Under the pieces are notes generated by a model that had not been told where the DNA came from, ran no database searches, and worked only from the letters and a program-made list of their open reading frames with translations. Source: a bacterium HR27 (GTDB taxonomy: Bacteria > Chloroflexota > Chloroflexia > Thermomicrobiales > Thermomicrobiaceae). From it: a DNA stretch of 15,720 bases. The DNA is taken from assembly GCA_002898975.1 (NCBI GenBank), contig BEID01000003.1, positions 1-15,720 of the forward strand, given 5' to 3'. This document shows positions 7,010-15,206 of this stretch, piece after piece. A program made the position numbers and the translations under genes. The stretch's first letter is position 1. Each line of letters begins with the position of its first letter.

Positions 7010-8099
7010 TCTCGGCGATACGGTTCTCGTTCTCCCGGCCCTCCGGGCCCTGCGGCGCGCCTTTCCTGAGGCGAGAATCGATCTTCTGACATCGCCAGTC
7101 GGCGCAGAACTCGCTGCGCTGTGCCCCGATATCGACCGCATTCGGGTCCTGGCCAAAGCCAATCTTCGAGGAATCGGTGGAGTCGCGACGCTCGGCCGCA
7201 CCTGCTGGAGCCTGGCACGCGCCCGCTACGACGCGGTGGTGCTCCTCCATCATCTCACGACACCTGCTGGACGCTGGCTCTACCGTCTGCTCCTCGCAGC
7301 GACGCGCAGCCCGGTTACCGTAGGCCTGGATAACGGTACCGGTGGTTTCCTCACCCACCCGATACCGGATCGCGGGTTCGGCGCGCGAGCCGAATGGGAA
7401 TACGCACTGCAGGCAGTCGAAGCCCTCGGCGCCTCAGCCGAGGTGAGCGGACCGTACCTGACGATACCGGAGTCGGCCCGCCAGGAAGCCGCGCGCCTTC
7501 TGGCAACAGTACGCCGGCCGTATGTCGTAATTCACCCCGGGGTCGGCTCGTTCGCGCCAGCCCGCCTGTGGTCGGCTGAGTACTTCGCCGCAGTTGCACG
7601 AACACTGGTGCATGCAGGGTTCGACGTTGTCGTGACGGGAACAGCACACGAGGCAGCACGCGCACGGCCGATCCGGGAAGCGGTTGGAGCAGTCGATCTC
7701 ACTGGACGCACGAAAATTCCCGTGCTCGCTGCGGTGCTTGCTGATGCGGCTCTCGTCATCGGCAGCGACTGCGGCGTCGTCCACCTCGCAGCAGCACTCG
7801 CTCGACCGACGCTCGCATTGTACGGACCGACGAACGTCGAAGCCTGGCGCCCGCTCGACAGCATCATCGCGACGCCGGAGCACCCTCCTCCACCCGGCGC
7901 GAGGATCGTCGCCTTGACACGCCGAATCCCTTGCTCGCCCTGCTGTTATGTCGGCTACCGGATCGGACGGCCGCATGGGTGCCGGGTTCGCAGTTGTCTT
8001 CTCGATCTCCGGTTCGACCTGGTCGCCCGTCAGGCACTCGCGCTGCTTGCGAACACTCGCACCCCGGCCGCGGACGGCGAGATGCCGGACCGAAGGTAA
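6966..8099 (+). CDS. Glycosyltransferase family 9 (heptosyltransferase-like), copy 3
   Basis: Third GT9 protein, 377 residues. Motifs are [19 protein letters not shown] (8-26), VVIHPGVG at the start of the second domain, and [16 protein letters not shown] with [13 protein letters not shown] at the donor site. The last part has a Cys-rich cluster: C323-SP-C326-C327 and C339-RVRS-C344. This is denser than in copy 2 and suggests a metal site or disulfides. ATG 6966 was chosen because the family core begins a few residues later; it lies inside the end of the GT4 gene (44-nt overlap) and its ribosome site is weak. It is probably the last gene of the purA-led transcript, because a separate promoter follows. 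Confidence 0.88.
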   Translation: MRTRFHRLLVVKIADLGDTVLVLPALRALRRAFPEARIDLLTSPVGAELAALCPDIDRIRVLAKANLRGIGGVATLGRTCWSLARARYDAVVLLHHLTTPAGRWLYRLLLAATRSPVTVGLDNGTGGFLTHPIPDRGFGARAEWEYALQAVEALGASAEVSGPYLTIPESARQEAARLLATVRRPYVVIHPGVGSFAPARLWSAEYFAAVARTLVHAGFDVVVTGTAHEAARARPIREAVGAVDLTGRTKIPVLAAVLADAALVIGSDCGVVHLAAALARPTLALYGPTNVEAWRPLDSIIATPEHPPPPGARIVALTRRIPCSPCCYVGYRIGRPHGCRVRSCLLDLRFDLVARQALALLANTRTPAADGEMPDRR

Positions 8100-8143
8100 C
8101 CGAGGCACTCGATGAGACACGCGGAGCGGAGAGACGCCGCACA

Positions 8144-8172
8144 TTGACGGGGTTTCATCGTCGCTTTACAAT
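8144..8172 (+). promoter_or_regulatory. Sigma-70-type promoter of ino1
   Basis: TTGACG (8144-8149) and TACAAT (8167-8172) have 17-bp spacing, each one mismatch from consensus. A transcript starting near 8179 would have a leader of about 58 nt before the GTG at 8237. This marks ino1 and the two genes behind it as a unit separable from the glycosyltransferase run. Confidence 0.7.
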
Positions 8173-8236
8173 CGCCCAGGAGCTGGCAACCGGCTTTCGT
8201 GTCGGAATCGTCTTGAGGAGAGGAAAGCGATCAGCC

Positions 8237-9352
8237 GTGGGAGACCGAAAGATTCGCGTCGCGATCATCGGCGTCGGCAATTGCGCTTCGGCGCTGGTTC
8301 AGGGCGTGCACTATTACCGTAACGCCGATCCGAACGAGTTCGTCCCCGGGCTCATGCACGTCGACCTGGGCGGCTACCATGTCGGGGACATCGAGTTCAC
8401 CGCCGGTTTCGACATCGACGTGAACAAGGTGGGGAAGGATCTCTCGGAGGCCATCTTCGCACCCCCGAATAATACCTACAAGTTCACCGATGTGCCCTTC
8501 CTCAATGCTCCCGTGTACCGTGGGATGACCCACGATGGCCTCGGCAAGTACCTCTCGCAAGTGATCACCAAGGCACCCGGTCCGACGGCGGATATCGTCG
8601 GCATTCTCAAGGAGACGAAGACTGACGTCGTTGTCAACTTCCTCCCTGTCGGGAGCGAGATGGCGACCAAGTGGTACGTCGAGCAGGTGCTCGATGCCGG
8701 GTGTGCCTTCGTCAACTGCATTCCGGTCTTCATTGCCCGCGAAGAGTACTGGCAGCGACGTTTCCGCGAACGCGGTCTGCCGGTGATCGGAGACGACATC
8801 AAGAGCCAGGTCGGCGCGACGATCGTCCACCGTGTCCTCGCGCGTCTCTTCGCCGATCGCGGCGTTCGCATCGATCGCATGTATCAGATCAACTTCGGTG
8901 GCAACACCGACTTCCTCAACATGCTGGAACGCGAACGGCTCGAGTCGAAGAAGATCTCCAAGACCAACGCGGTGACGAGCATCCTCGACTACCCGATTCC
9001 GGAAGAGAATGTGCACGTCGGTCCGAGCGACTACATCCCCTGGCTCAAGGATCGCAAGTGGTGCCACATCCGTATCGAGGGCACGACGTTCGGCGACGTA
9101 CCCATCAATCTGGAACTCAAGCTAGAAGTCTGGGACTCGCCCAACTCGGCCGGCGTGGTGATCGACGCGATCCGCTGCGCCAAGCTCGCGCTAGATGCCG
9201 GTATCAGCGGCGCGCTGATCGGACCGAGCGCCTACTTCATGAAATCGCCGCCGGTTCAGTACCGGGACGAAGAGGCACGCGAGCTCGTGGAGGCGTTCAT
9301 CCGCGAGACTGTCGCGCAGCGTGAACGCTTGGCTGCAGCCGAGAACGCGTGA
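8237..9352 (+). CDS. ino1: myo-Inositol-1-phosphate synthase
   Basis: Converts glucose 6-phosphate to 1L-myo-inositol 1-phosphate using NAD+ internally. It is cytoplasmic and the source of inositol for phosphoinositol lipids, inositol-based osmolytes or thiols. The Rossmann motif [14 protein letters not shown] spans 10-23. [34 protein letters not shown] (Lys189 being the likely catalytic lysine) and [11 protein letters not shown] (from Asn219) are the prokaryotic synthase signatures. At 371 residues it is the compact bacterial/archaeal type, not the 500-residue eukaryotic form. GTG 8237 is preferred: it sits just before the Rossmann strand and has GAGGAGAGGAAAG upstream, whereas the in-frame extension to 7931 would run into the GT9 gene. 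The next gene starts 4 nt after its stop. Confidence 0.93.
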   Translation: MGDRKIRVAIIGVGNCASALVQGVHYYRNADPNEFVPGLMHVDLGGYHVGDIEFTAGFDIDVNKVGKDLSEAIFAPPNNTYKFTDVPFLNAPVYRGMTHDGLGKYLSQVITKAPGPTADIVGILKETKTDVVVNFLPVGSEMATKWYVEQVLDAGCAFVNCIPVFIAREEYWQRRFRERGLPVIGDDIKSQVGATIVHRVLARLFADRGVRIDRMYQINFGGNTDFLNMLERERLESKKISKTNAVTSILDYPIPEENVHVGPSDYIPWLKDRKWCHIRIEGTTFGDVPINLELKLEVWDSPNSAGVVIDAIRCAKLALDAGISGALIGPSAYFMKSPPVQYRDEEARELVEAFIRETVAQRERLAAAENA

Positions 9353-9356
9353 ATCG

Positions 9357-10055
9357 ATGACAGGGGACCAGGGGGGTGGATCGCGATCGCTCCACCCCCT
9401 CGATCGCTTTTGGCGGCGCTTCAGTCCCGTACGCATCGCACCTGATCCAGCTGCCCTGCGGGTGAACTTGTCCTACGTTCTCCACGAGCCGTCTTCGAGT
9501 TCCGTCGTCACGGAGCACGTCCGGCTCATTCAGGCGCAGGCAAGGCGTGCTGCCCGCGCAGTGCGGAACCTCTCGATACTCTCCGATGAAGAATTGCTCA
9601 CCCGCATCGTCGTCCGTGACGAGTCAGCGCTCGACGACCTGCAACGTGACTGTCCGACTCATGTTCTGTCGATCGACCTGGGGGCGAGTACGCTCCTGGG
9701 GCGTGTTCTCGCGCTCGTGCTACCAGCGGGAAGCACAGCACCGGAGATCGTCTGGATCGATCGATCCTTGGTGCGGTCGCCGAGCCGCCTCCAACTGTTC
9801 GGTCAACCGGCCGATCTCGCCGTGCCGCAACTCAGCGAAACGATCGTGTGGTTCGCTATACTGGTTTTCCGACCTGGCTGGAATTCGTTGCTCCTCGACG
9901 CGGTGCGCGTGACAGGGGACGCTCTGGTGTCTGACCTCGCTCCTTCGATCGAACGTGCACTTCGAGACTACACGGATCAGTGGTGGTCACAGCGACCTTG
10001 GTGGGCTCGTCCTGCTGAGGCGGTGTATCCCGAACTCCGTGAGGAGGAACGATGA
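9357..10055 (+). CDS. Unrecognised protein; possible degenerate LPLAT-fold paralogue of the next gene
   Basis: Not a family I recognise directly, at 232 residues. ATG 9357 lies 4 nt after the ino1 stop, and its own stop overlaps the next start as ATGA. Comparing it by eye with the downstream acyltransferase gives a gapless 73-residue match: Asn37 to Gly109 here against Asn47 to Gly119 there, 16 identities. The catalytic His (SAHLG) is replaced by Asp107 (SIDLG). The C-termini also match: FGQPADLAV with FFDAPAPLPV, and IERALRDYTDQWW...PWWARP with LERMIRTDPGQW...PIWAAP. About 50 middle residues that carry further active-site positions are missing. I infer a pseudo-acyltransferase, perhaps a partner or regulator of the real one. 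No N-terminal membrane helix is evident. The LPLAT relationship is an inference that a profile search could overturn. Confidence 0.6.
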   Translation: MTGDQGGGSRSLHPLDRFWRRFSPVRIAPDPAALRVNLSYVLHEPSSSSVVTEHVRLIQAQARRAARAVRNLSILSDEELLTRIVVRDESALDDLQRDCPTHVLSIDLGASTLLGRVLALVLPAGSTAPEIVWIDRSLVRSPSRLQLFGQPADLAVPQLSETIVWFAILVFRPGWNSLLLDAVRVTGDALVSDLAPSIERALRDYTDQWWSQRPWWARPAEAVYPELREEER

Positions 10056-11002
10056 GCCTCCTCTGGGCTCTCCGCATCGGAGCGCTGCTGACGCTCGTCG
10101 TTCCGGTCCGCGTCGGCTACTGGCTCTGTCGATCGATCGGTATCGCCGTCTTCCTCCTGCACCATCGCGCACGGCGAAACGTGCTAGACAACCTCCGCCA
10201 CGTCTGTCCACGTTGCTCCGCTTGGTGGCGGTACCGACAGGCAGTCCGCGTCTTCATCACCGCGGTGATGAACTACTACGATCTCGTTCGTCTCCGCTCC
10301 GTCGATCGCGAGCGCTTGCGTGACCTCGTCGAAGTGCGTGGCTGGGAACACGTGGAAGCCGCGGTGTCGCGTGGGCGCGGAGTGATCGTGATTTCTGCAC
10401 ATCTGGGGAACTTCAATGTCGTCGCCCAGTACCCGGCTGCACTCGGTTTCGAAGCCGCGATCGTCGTCGAGCGGGTACGACCGGCCCGGCTGTTCGCCTA
10501 CCTCTGTCGCCTACGCAGCGCCACAGGTGTGCGGGTACTCCCGTCCGGACCAGAGGCGGTACCGGCTATCCTTCGACTCTTGCGGCGGAACGGCATTCTC
10601 TTGGTAGCCGGTGATCGCGACGTGACCGGTCACAGTCGCTGGGTGCGCTTTTTCGATGCTCCTGCGCCCCTCCCGGTCGGACCGGTCGCACTGGCTCTCC
10701 GCACCGGTGCCACGCTCTTACCTGCGTACACTATTCGCCTGTCGACGCGGCGTTCGCTCGTGGTCGTCGATCCACCGCTCGAACTCGTCCGCACCGGCGA
10801 TCACGAGCGCGACATCGTCACCAACCTCCAGGCAGTTGCGCGGTGCTTGGAGAGGATGATCCGCACCGACCCTGGTCAGTGGACCGTTCTGCAGCCGATT
10901 TGGGCCGCACCACACGCGCGTGCCCCCCTCGCCGAGGCATTGGGCAGTATTCCGGCATTCGAAGAGCCCCCGAGCGATCCAGGGCCTCCTGCGCAAGCCT
11001 GA
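10052..11002 (+). CDS. LPLAT-superfamily acyltransferase (LpxL/HtrB or PatA-like)
   Basis: A membrane-associated acyltransferase that would add a fatty acyl chain to a glycolipid or phospholipid head. The N-terminal hydrophobic segment (about 8-36) would anchor it. The catalytic His117 lies in SAHLGNFN. The remaining family landmarks are LLVAGDRDV, a WVRFFDAPAPLPVGPVALA segment, GATLLPAY, and the C-terminal RTDPGQW...PIWA motif. At 316 residues the length is normal. In the HX4D/E motif the acidic residue is Asn122, so the catalytic acid must come from elsewhere, as has been described for some PatA-like enzymes. GAGGAGG at 10041-10047 serves its ATG. It lies two genes after ino1, which suggests an inositol lipid acceptor, but an LpxL-like role on another glycolipid is equally possible from sequence. 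Confidence 0.85.
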   Translation: MSLLWALRIGALLTLVVPVRVGYWLCRSIGIAVFLLHHRARRNVLDNLRHVCPRCSAWWRYRQAVRVFITAVMNYYDLVRLRSVDRERLRDLVEVRGWEHVEAAVSRGRGVIVISAHLGNFNVVAQYPAALGFEAAIVVERVRPARLFAYLCRLRSATGVRVLPSGPEAVPAILRLLRRNGILLVAGDRDVTGHSRWVRFFDAPAPLPVGPVALALRTGATLLPAYTIRLSTRRSLVVVDPPLELVRTGDHERDIVTNLQAVARCLERMIRTDPGQWTVLQPIWAAPHARAPLAEALGSIPAFEEPPSDPGPPAQA

Positions 11003-11104
11003 CGCGACGACTGGCGAAACACGCAGAGATGCCGTGCTGAACCGTTGCCCTTCTTCGCCAATCGGCCCCCTTCCAGTCCCGACCATCCAGTAGGCCCGGC
11101 GATT

Positions 11105-11113
11105 TGGTACGAT
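11105..11113 (+). promoter_or_regulatory. Possible extended -10 promoter of gyrA
   Basis: TG-G-TACGAT fits TGn plus a -10 hexamer with two mismatches, 34 nt before the gyrA ATG. No convincing -35 is seen. Between the acyltransferase stop and this site lies a 7-bp inverted repeat, TGGCGAA (11012-11018) and TTCGCCA (11054-11060), with a 35-nt loop. It lacks a T-run and is not called a terminator. Confidence 0.35.
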
Positions 11114-11147
11114 TAGTCAGCATAGTGAGGGAACGGACAGCGAGGCG

Positions 11148-13640
11148 ATGAGCGACAATCCGATCGGGCGAGTCCGGATCATCAGCATCGAAGAAGAAAT
11201 GAAGCGCTCGTATCTCGATTACGCGATGAGCGTGATCGTGCAGCGAGCGCTTCCCGACGTCCGTGACGGCCTCAAGCCTGTGCAGCGGCGCATCCTGTAC
11301 GGCATGCATGAAATGGGCTTGCGGCCGAACGCCAAGTACCGCAAGAGCGCGGGTATCGTCGGAGAAGTCCTCAAGTCGTATCACCCGCACGGCGACAGCG
11401 CTGTCTATGACGCGCTCGTCCGCATGGTCCAGCCGTTCACCATGCGGTACCCGCTGATCGACGGGCAGGGGAACTTCGGCTCTATCGACGGCGACAGTGC
11501 CGCCGCGATGCGCTACACAGAGGCACGCCTCGCGCCGATCGCCGAGGAACTCCTGGCCGATATCGACAAGCAGACGGTGGACTTCGTTCCGAACTACGAC
11601 GACAGTACGCGCGAACCCTCGGTTCTTCCGGCCAGGCTTCCGAACCTGCTCGTCAACGGCGCGAGCGGGATCGCCGTCGGTATGGCGACGAATATCCCGC
11701 CGCATAACCTCGGCGAGGTCGTGGACGCACTCGTTTATCTGATCGACAACCCTGAAGCGACCGTCGAGGAACTGATCGAACGCTTGCCGGGTCCGGATTT
11801 TCCGACCGGCGGTATCATCCTCGGCCGTGAAGGCATCCTGGCTGCCTACGCGACGGGTCGAGGCCGCATTGTCGTTCGTGCTCGTGCGCATATCGAGGAA
11901 ACGGCACGCGGGCGCATGAGCATTATCGTCACGGAGCTTCCTTACCAGGTCAACAAAGCAGCCCTGATCGAGAAGATTGCGGATCTCGTCAAGAATGGTC
12001 GGCTGGAGGGGATACACGATCTTCGCGACGAATCTGATCGTGACGGCATGCGCATCGTTATCGAACTCAAGCGCGATGCGCAACCGCGCGCTGTCCTCAA
12101 CAATCTCTTCAAGCACACGCAGCTCCAGACGACGTTCGGCGTCAACATGCTCGCCCTGGTCGATGGCACGCAGCCGCGAGTCCTCACCCTGAAACGGATG
12201 CTCCAGCTCTACCTGGAGCATCGACAGACCGTCGTTCGCCGGCGGACCGAGTTCGACCTGCGACAAGCCGAGCGTCGTGCTCACGTCCTCGAAGGACTCA
12301 AGATCGCGCTCGACCACCTCGATGCAGTGATCTCGACGATTCGAAACGCTCGCTCCGCCGACGACGCGCGCCAGCAGCTGATGAGTCGTTTCGGGCTCAC
12401 CGAGGTGCAAGCCACCGCGATTCTCGATATGCAACTCCGCCGGCTCGCTGCATTGGAGCGGCAAAAGATCGAGGACGAATATCGGGCTCTCCTGGAGCGG
12501 ATCGCCGAGCTGCGGGCACTCCTGGCCGACCCAGCTAAGATCCTCGGCGTTATCAGACAGGAACTCTTGGAACTCAAGGAGCGTTATGCCGACAGCCGTC
12601 GTACCCAGATCCAGGAAGTGAGCGGCGAGCTGAGCGACGAAGATCTCGTACCGAAAGTCGATGTCCTGGTGACGCTCACAGCACACGGCTATATCAAGCG
12701 CAGCACCAACGGTCATTACCGCGTCCAGCATCGCGGTGGCCGCGGCGTCAACGGCATGGCGGTGAAGGACGAAGACTACGTCCAGCACATCGTCCTCGCG
12801 AGCACACATGACTCGCTGCTCTTTTTCACCAACCGCGGCCGCGTGTTCCAGCTCCCGGCGTACGAAGTGCCCGAAGCGGGCCGCACTGCCCGTGGTATGC
12901 CCATCGTCAATTTCCTCAATTTGCAACCAGGCGAGGAAGTAACGACACTCTTACCGGTGCGCGATTTCGACAACGCGACGTTTCTCCTGTTCTGTACGCG
13001 CCAGGGCCGCGTCAAGCGCGTCCGCCTCGAGGAATTCTCCCATGTCCGCTCGAGTGGACTCATCGCGATGTCACTCGATGCCGGCGATGAGCTGGCCTGG
13101 GTCCGGCCGACGAGCGGTTCGGACGACATCATTCTGGTGACCGCAGAGGGCCAAGCGATTCGGTTCGCGGAACACGATGTTCGGCCGATGGGACGCCAGG
13201 CCGGAGGTGTGATCGGCATCCGTTTGGACGACGGAGACTTCGTTGTCGCCGCCGAGGTTGTCCGCCCCGGAGCCGACCTCCTTCTGGTATCGCGTGCCGG
13301 CTACGGGAAGCGCACCGCTCTCGATGAATTCCGGACGCAGGGGCGCGGTGGCAGCGGGGTCATCGCGATGAGGGTGACACCCCGAACAGGACACGTGGCA
13401 GCAGCGACGGTCGCCCGCGAAGAGGATACTGCGGTCCTGGTCAGCCGCCGCGGTCGCCTCATCCTGATTCCGGTCCGACAAATCCCCAAGCAGGGCCGCT
13501 CGACGCAAGGTGTCAGCTTGATGCGGCTACAAGAAGGGGACGAAATCGCTTCGATCGCCGTCGGCCTCCTCAGCGAGACGCTCTCGACGGATGGAGTCGA
13601 GACGAAGACGAGCCACGGTAACGGCTTCGAACAAGCGTAG
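11148..13640 (+). CDS. gyrA: DNA gyrase subunit A
   Basis: The breakage-reunion subunit of type IIA topoisomerase. It pairs with GyrB to introduce negative supercoils using ATP. The winged-helix domain holds the catalytic Tyr123 in [10 protein letters not shown]. The quinolone-resistance region GDSAVYD has Ser84 and Asp88, the usual sensitive-type residues. A coiled coil follows at about 350-490. The C-terminal beta-pinwheel begins near 500 and contains the GyrA box Q527-HRGGRG, which identifies gyrase rather than topoisomerase IV. At 830 residues it is full length. ATG 11148 gives the standard short lead before [18 protein letters not shown]. gyrB is not adjacent. Its last 114 nt are antisense to the end of the convergent membrane-protein gene, and no terminator is visible between them. 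Confidence 0.97.
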   Translation: MSDNPIGRVRIISIEEEMKRSYLDYAMSVIVQRALPDVRDGLKPVQRRILYGMHEMGLRPNAKYRKSAGIVGEVLKSYHPHGDSAVYDALVRMVQPFTMRYPLIDGQGNFGSIDGDSAAAMRYTEARLAPIAEELLADIDKQTVDFVPNYDDSTREPSVLPARLPNLLVNGASGIAVGMATNIPPHNLGEVVDALVYLIDNPEATVEELIERLPGPDFPTGGIILGREGILAAYATGRGRIVVRARAHIEETARGRMSIIVTELPYQVNKAALIEKIADLVKNGRLEGIHDLRDESDRDGMRIVIELKRDAQPRAVLNNLFKHTQLQTTFGVNMLALVDGTQPRVLTLKRMLQLYLEHRQTVVRRRTEFDLRQAERRAHVLEGLKIALDHLDAVISTIRNARSADDARQQLMSRFGLTEVQATAILDMQLRRLAALERQKIEDEYRALLERIAELRALLADPAKILGVIRQELLELKERYADSRRTQIQEVSGELSDEDLVPKVDVLVTLTAHGYIKRSTNGHYRVQHRGGRGVNGMAVKDEDYVQHIVLASTHDSLLFFTNRGRVFQLPAYEVPEAGRTARGMPIVNFLNLQPGEEVTTLLPVRDFDNATFLLFCTRQGRVKRVRLEEFSHVRSSGLIAMSLDAGDELAWVRPTSGSDDIILVTAEGQAIRFAEHDVRPMGRQAGGVIGIRLDDGDFVVAAEVVRPGADLLLVSRAGYGKRTALDEFRTQGRGGSGVIAMRVTPRTGHVAAATVAREEDTAVLVSRRGRLILIPVRQIPKQGRSTQGVSLMRLQEGDEIASIAVGLLSETLSTDGVETKTSHGNGFEQA

Positions 13641-14435
13641 CACCCGTTCGCGTGGCGGCAGTAGCAGCAACCCCAGGCCGACGACTGTTTGGACGATCCA
13701 GGCTGCCAGAGCGACGGGCGGCCGACCAGCCAGAATACCCGGTGCGCCACTCACGAGCAACAATGCGGCATAACCGATGGTTCCAGCCGCAACGACCCAT
13801 GGCGCCACGCGCACCGGCGCGAGACGCGCGGCGAACGTCACGAGTGCGGCAGCGAGAAAACAGCCCCCGAGGGAAAACGCGAGGACCGGTGATGTCGCGT
13901 CACGAGCTGAGGCGAGCACCGCTCCGGGGAGAACGAGCCCAGGCCAGAGGACCAACGTCCGCCCCGTCGGACTCCACACCTGCTGGCACCGTTCGATGAC
14001 GATCACCACCCCCAGGAGAGCGAGCAGCAACGCGGCGCAGGTTTCCAGGACGAGCAGCGTCCCACCCCACGTCAGACTGGCTCCCGGCTGCGCGACGTAC
14101 GCTTGCACGACTGCTAAAGGTGCGATCACACCGACAGTAACCGCTTCGAGACGACTCGCGGTGCGCAAGCGGTACGGCAAGCGGAAGACAGGAGCCGAGG
14201 AGAGCGCGCACACAGCGGCCAGTCCGTTCACTGACAGCAGGAGCAATGGGCGATCTGTCCACACGACGGAGAAGAGGAATAAGGCAGCAACGCTCGTCCG
14301 GATGGCAATCAGCCACCCGACGTCCAGCCGCAGTCCAGCCGGACGTGGCGGCGACGGTGGCTCCACCCGCCCAACCTGCCGCCGGGGAGGCTCCCACCGT
14401 TCGATCGCGTCATCCTCGAAAAATGATCCGTCCAC
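13527..14435 (-). CDS. Unrecognised polytopic membrane protein (about 8 TM)
   Basis: Family not recognised; 302 residues. The N-terminal 38 residues are charged and Pro/Arg-rich ([14 protein letters not shown] at the start), followed by about eight hydrophobic segments near 39-59, 62-84, 97-116, 122-147, 158-176, 181-205, 210-235 and 241-260. A basic and then acidic cytoplasmic-type tail (261-302) ends in SDFVPFL. Start GTG 14435 has GAGAGG 9 nt upstream. The strong hydrophobic periodicity on this strand, against low-complexity Arg/Thr/Ser-rich frames on the other, supports it as the real gene. The last 114 nt lie inside the 3' end of gyrA on the opposite strand. It is divergent from nadD. 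No conserved charged or His residues inside the membrane suggest a transporter or enzyme class. Confidence 0.75.
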   Translation of the reverse strand: MDGSFFEDDAIERWEPPRRQVGRVEPPSPPRPAGLRLDVGWLIAIRTSVAALFLFSVVWTDRPLLLLSVNGLAAVCALSSAPVFRLPYRLRTASRLEAVTVGVIAPLAVVQAYVAQPGASLTWGGTLLVLETCAALLLALLGVVIVIERCQQVWSPTGRTLVLWPGLVLPGAVLASARDATSPVLAFSLGGCFLAAALVTFAARLAPVRVAPWVVAAGTIGYAALLLVSGAPGILAGRPPVALAAWIVQTVVGLGLLLLPPRERVLRLFEAVTVARLRLDSIRRERLAEEADGDRSDFVPFL

Positions 14436-14458
14436 ACTCCTCGTCCTCTCCCCCGCAC

Positions 14459-14468
14459 AGTGTACGAT
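14459..14468. promoter_or_regulatory. Overlapping divergent -10 elements between the membrane gene and nadD
   Basis: On the + strand TACGAT (14463-14468) could serve nadD. On the - strand TACACT (complement of 14459-14464) could serve the membrane-protein gene. The two share two base pairs, giving back-to-back starts within a 71-bp divergent region. Neither has a good -35 at 17 bp, so the call is weak. Confidence 0.3.
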
Positions 14469-14506
14469 TGCCGACGGAGGAGCGAGACCAGCGGGGGAGC
14501 GACACA

Positions 14507-15154
14507 GTGGCGCGCGTCGGGATTTTCGGTGGCACGTTCGACCCGATCCATCATGGTCATCTCATCGTTGCCGAAGTCATGATGGAGGAACTCGGTCTCG
14601 ACCGGGTACTCTTCCTGCCTGCCGGTCAACCACCCCACAAACTCGACCGGGTCATCACCCCGGCGTTCCACCGGCTGACGATGCTGCAACTGGCGTTGCA
14701 GGATAACCCACATTTCGCACTTTCGTTCGTCGACGTCGAACGGCCAGGGCCATGCTACACGGTGGACAGTCTGGCCATCCTGCGCCAGGAGTACCCGGAC
14801 GACGAGCTGTTCTTTCTCATGGGAGAAGACTCGCTCCGGGATCTGCCGACCTGGCGGGAGCCGAACCGGATTGCCGAGCAGGCCCTGCTTGCGGTGGCTC
14901 TTCGCCCGAATGTCGAAGTCGACCTCGAGGCAGTCTTCACGGCGGTACCAGCAGCTCGGGACCGTGTCGTCCTCGTCCAGGTCCCGCTGATCCAGATCGC
15001 CGCCAGCGACATTCGGCGCCGCGTCGCCGAAGGGCGTACGATCCGTTACCAGGTGCCGCGACCGGTGGAGCAGTATATCGAGCGGCACGGACTGTACCGG
15101 ACAGTCAGGGCACCGGTCGGCGCGCAGCGAGCTACCGAAGTGCGAGGAGTATAA
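14507..15154 (+). CDS. nadD: Nicotinate-nucleotide adenylyltransferase
   Basis: Transfers AMP from ATP to nicotinate mononucleotide, giving deamido-NAD in NAD biosynthesis; cytoplasmic. The nucleotidyltransferase motif GGTFDPIHHGH (residues 7-17) starts the protein, and FLPAGQPPHK and FFLMGEDSLRDLPTW follow as in NadD. The C-terminal adenylyl-binding motif usually written ISSTxIR appears here as IAASDIRRR, and VPRPVEQYIERHGLY closes the protein. At 215 residues the length is usual. GTG 14507 is chosen over the long in-frame upstream extension because the family begins three to five residues before GIFGG, and GGGGGAG lies 7 nt before it. The stop codon overlaps the probable secD -10. It is divergent from the membrane-protein gene. 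Confidence 0.95.
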   Translation: MARVGIFGGTFDPIHHGHLIVAEVMMEELGLDRVLFLPAGQPPHKLDRVITPAFHRLTMLQLALQDNPHFALSFVDVERPGPCYTVDSLAILRQEYPDDELFFLMGEDSLRDLPTWREPNRIAEQALLAVALRPNVEVDLEAVFTAVPAARDRVVLVQVPLIQIAASDIRRRVAEGRTIRYQVPRPVEQYIERHGLYRTVRAPVGAQRATEVRGV

Positions 15155-15155
15155 T
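15150..15155 (+). promoter_or_regulatory. Consensus -10 (TATAAT) upstream of secD
   Basis: A perfect TATAAT lies across the nadD stop codon (TAA at 15152-15154), 51 nt before the secD GTG. No -35-like hexamer is seen at 16-18 bp, so promoter strength is uncertain. Confidence 0.45.
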
Positions 15156-15206
15156 CGCCGGGGTGTCGCGCGGAACGGCGACCGTGGAAGCGAGGTAAAG
15201 GGAACA

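Noticed and set aside
7931..8236. An N-terminal extension of ino1 by 102 codons
   Set aside because: It overlaps the GT9 gene and the ino1 promoter; the family begins just before the Rossmann strand at GTG 8237.
11012..11060. Inverted repeat TGGCGAA/TTCGCCA before gyrA as a terminator or operator
   Set aside because: The loop is 35 nt with no T-run, and a 7-bp match at that distance is easily chance.
10818..12926. A 702-codon open frame on the - strand, antisense to gyrA
   Set aside because: It is the mirror of a highly conserved gyrA in GC-rich DNA, where long antisense frames are common; its translation is charged low-complexity sequence with no recognisable motif.
13777..14706. A 309-codon + strand frame opposite the membrane-protein gene
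   Set aside because: The product is Thr/Ala/Arg/Ser-rich and featureless and runs into nadD in another frame, whereas the - strand frame shows clear membrane helices.
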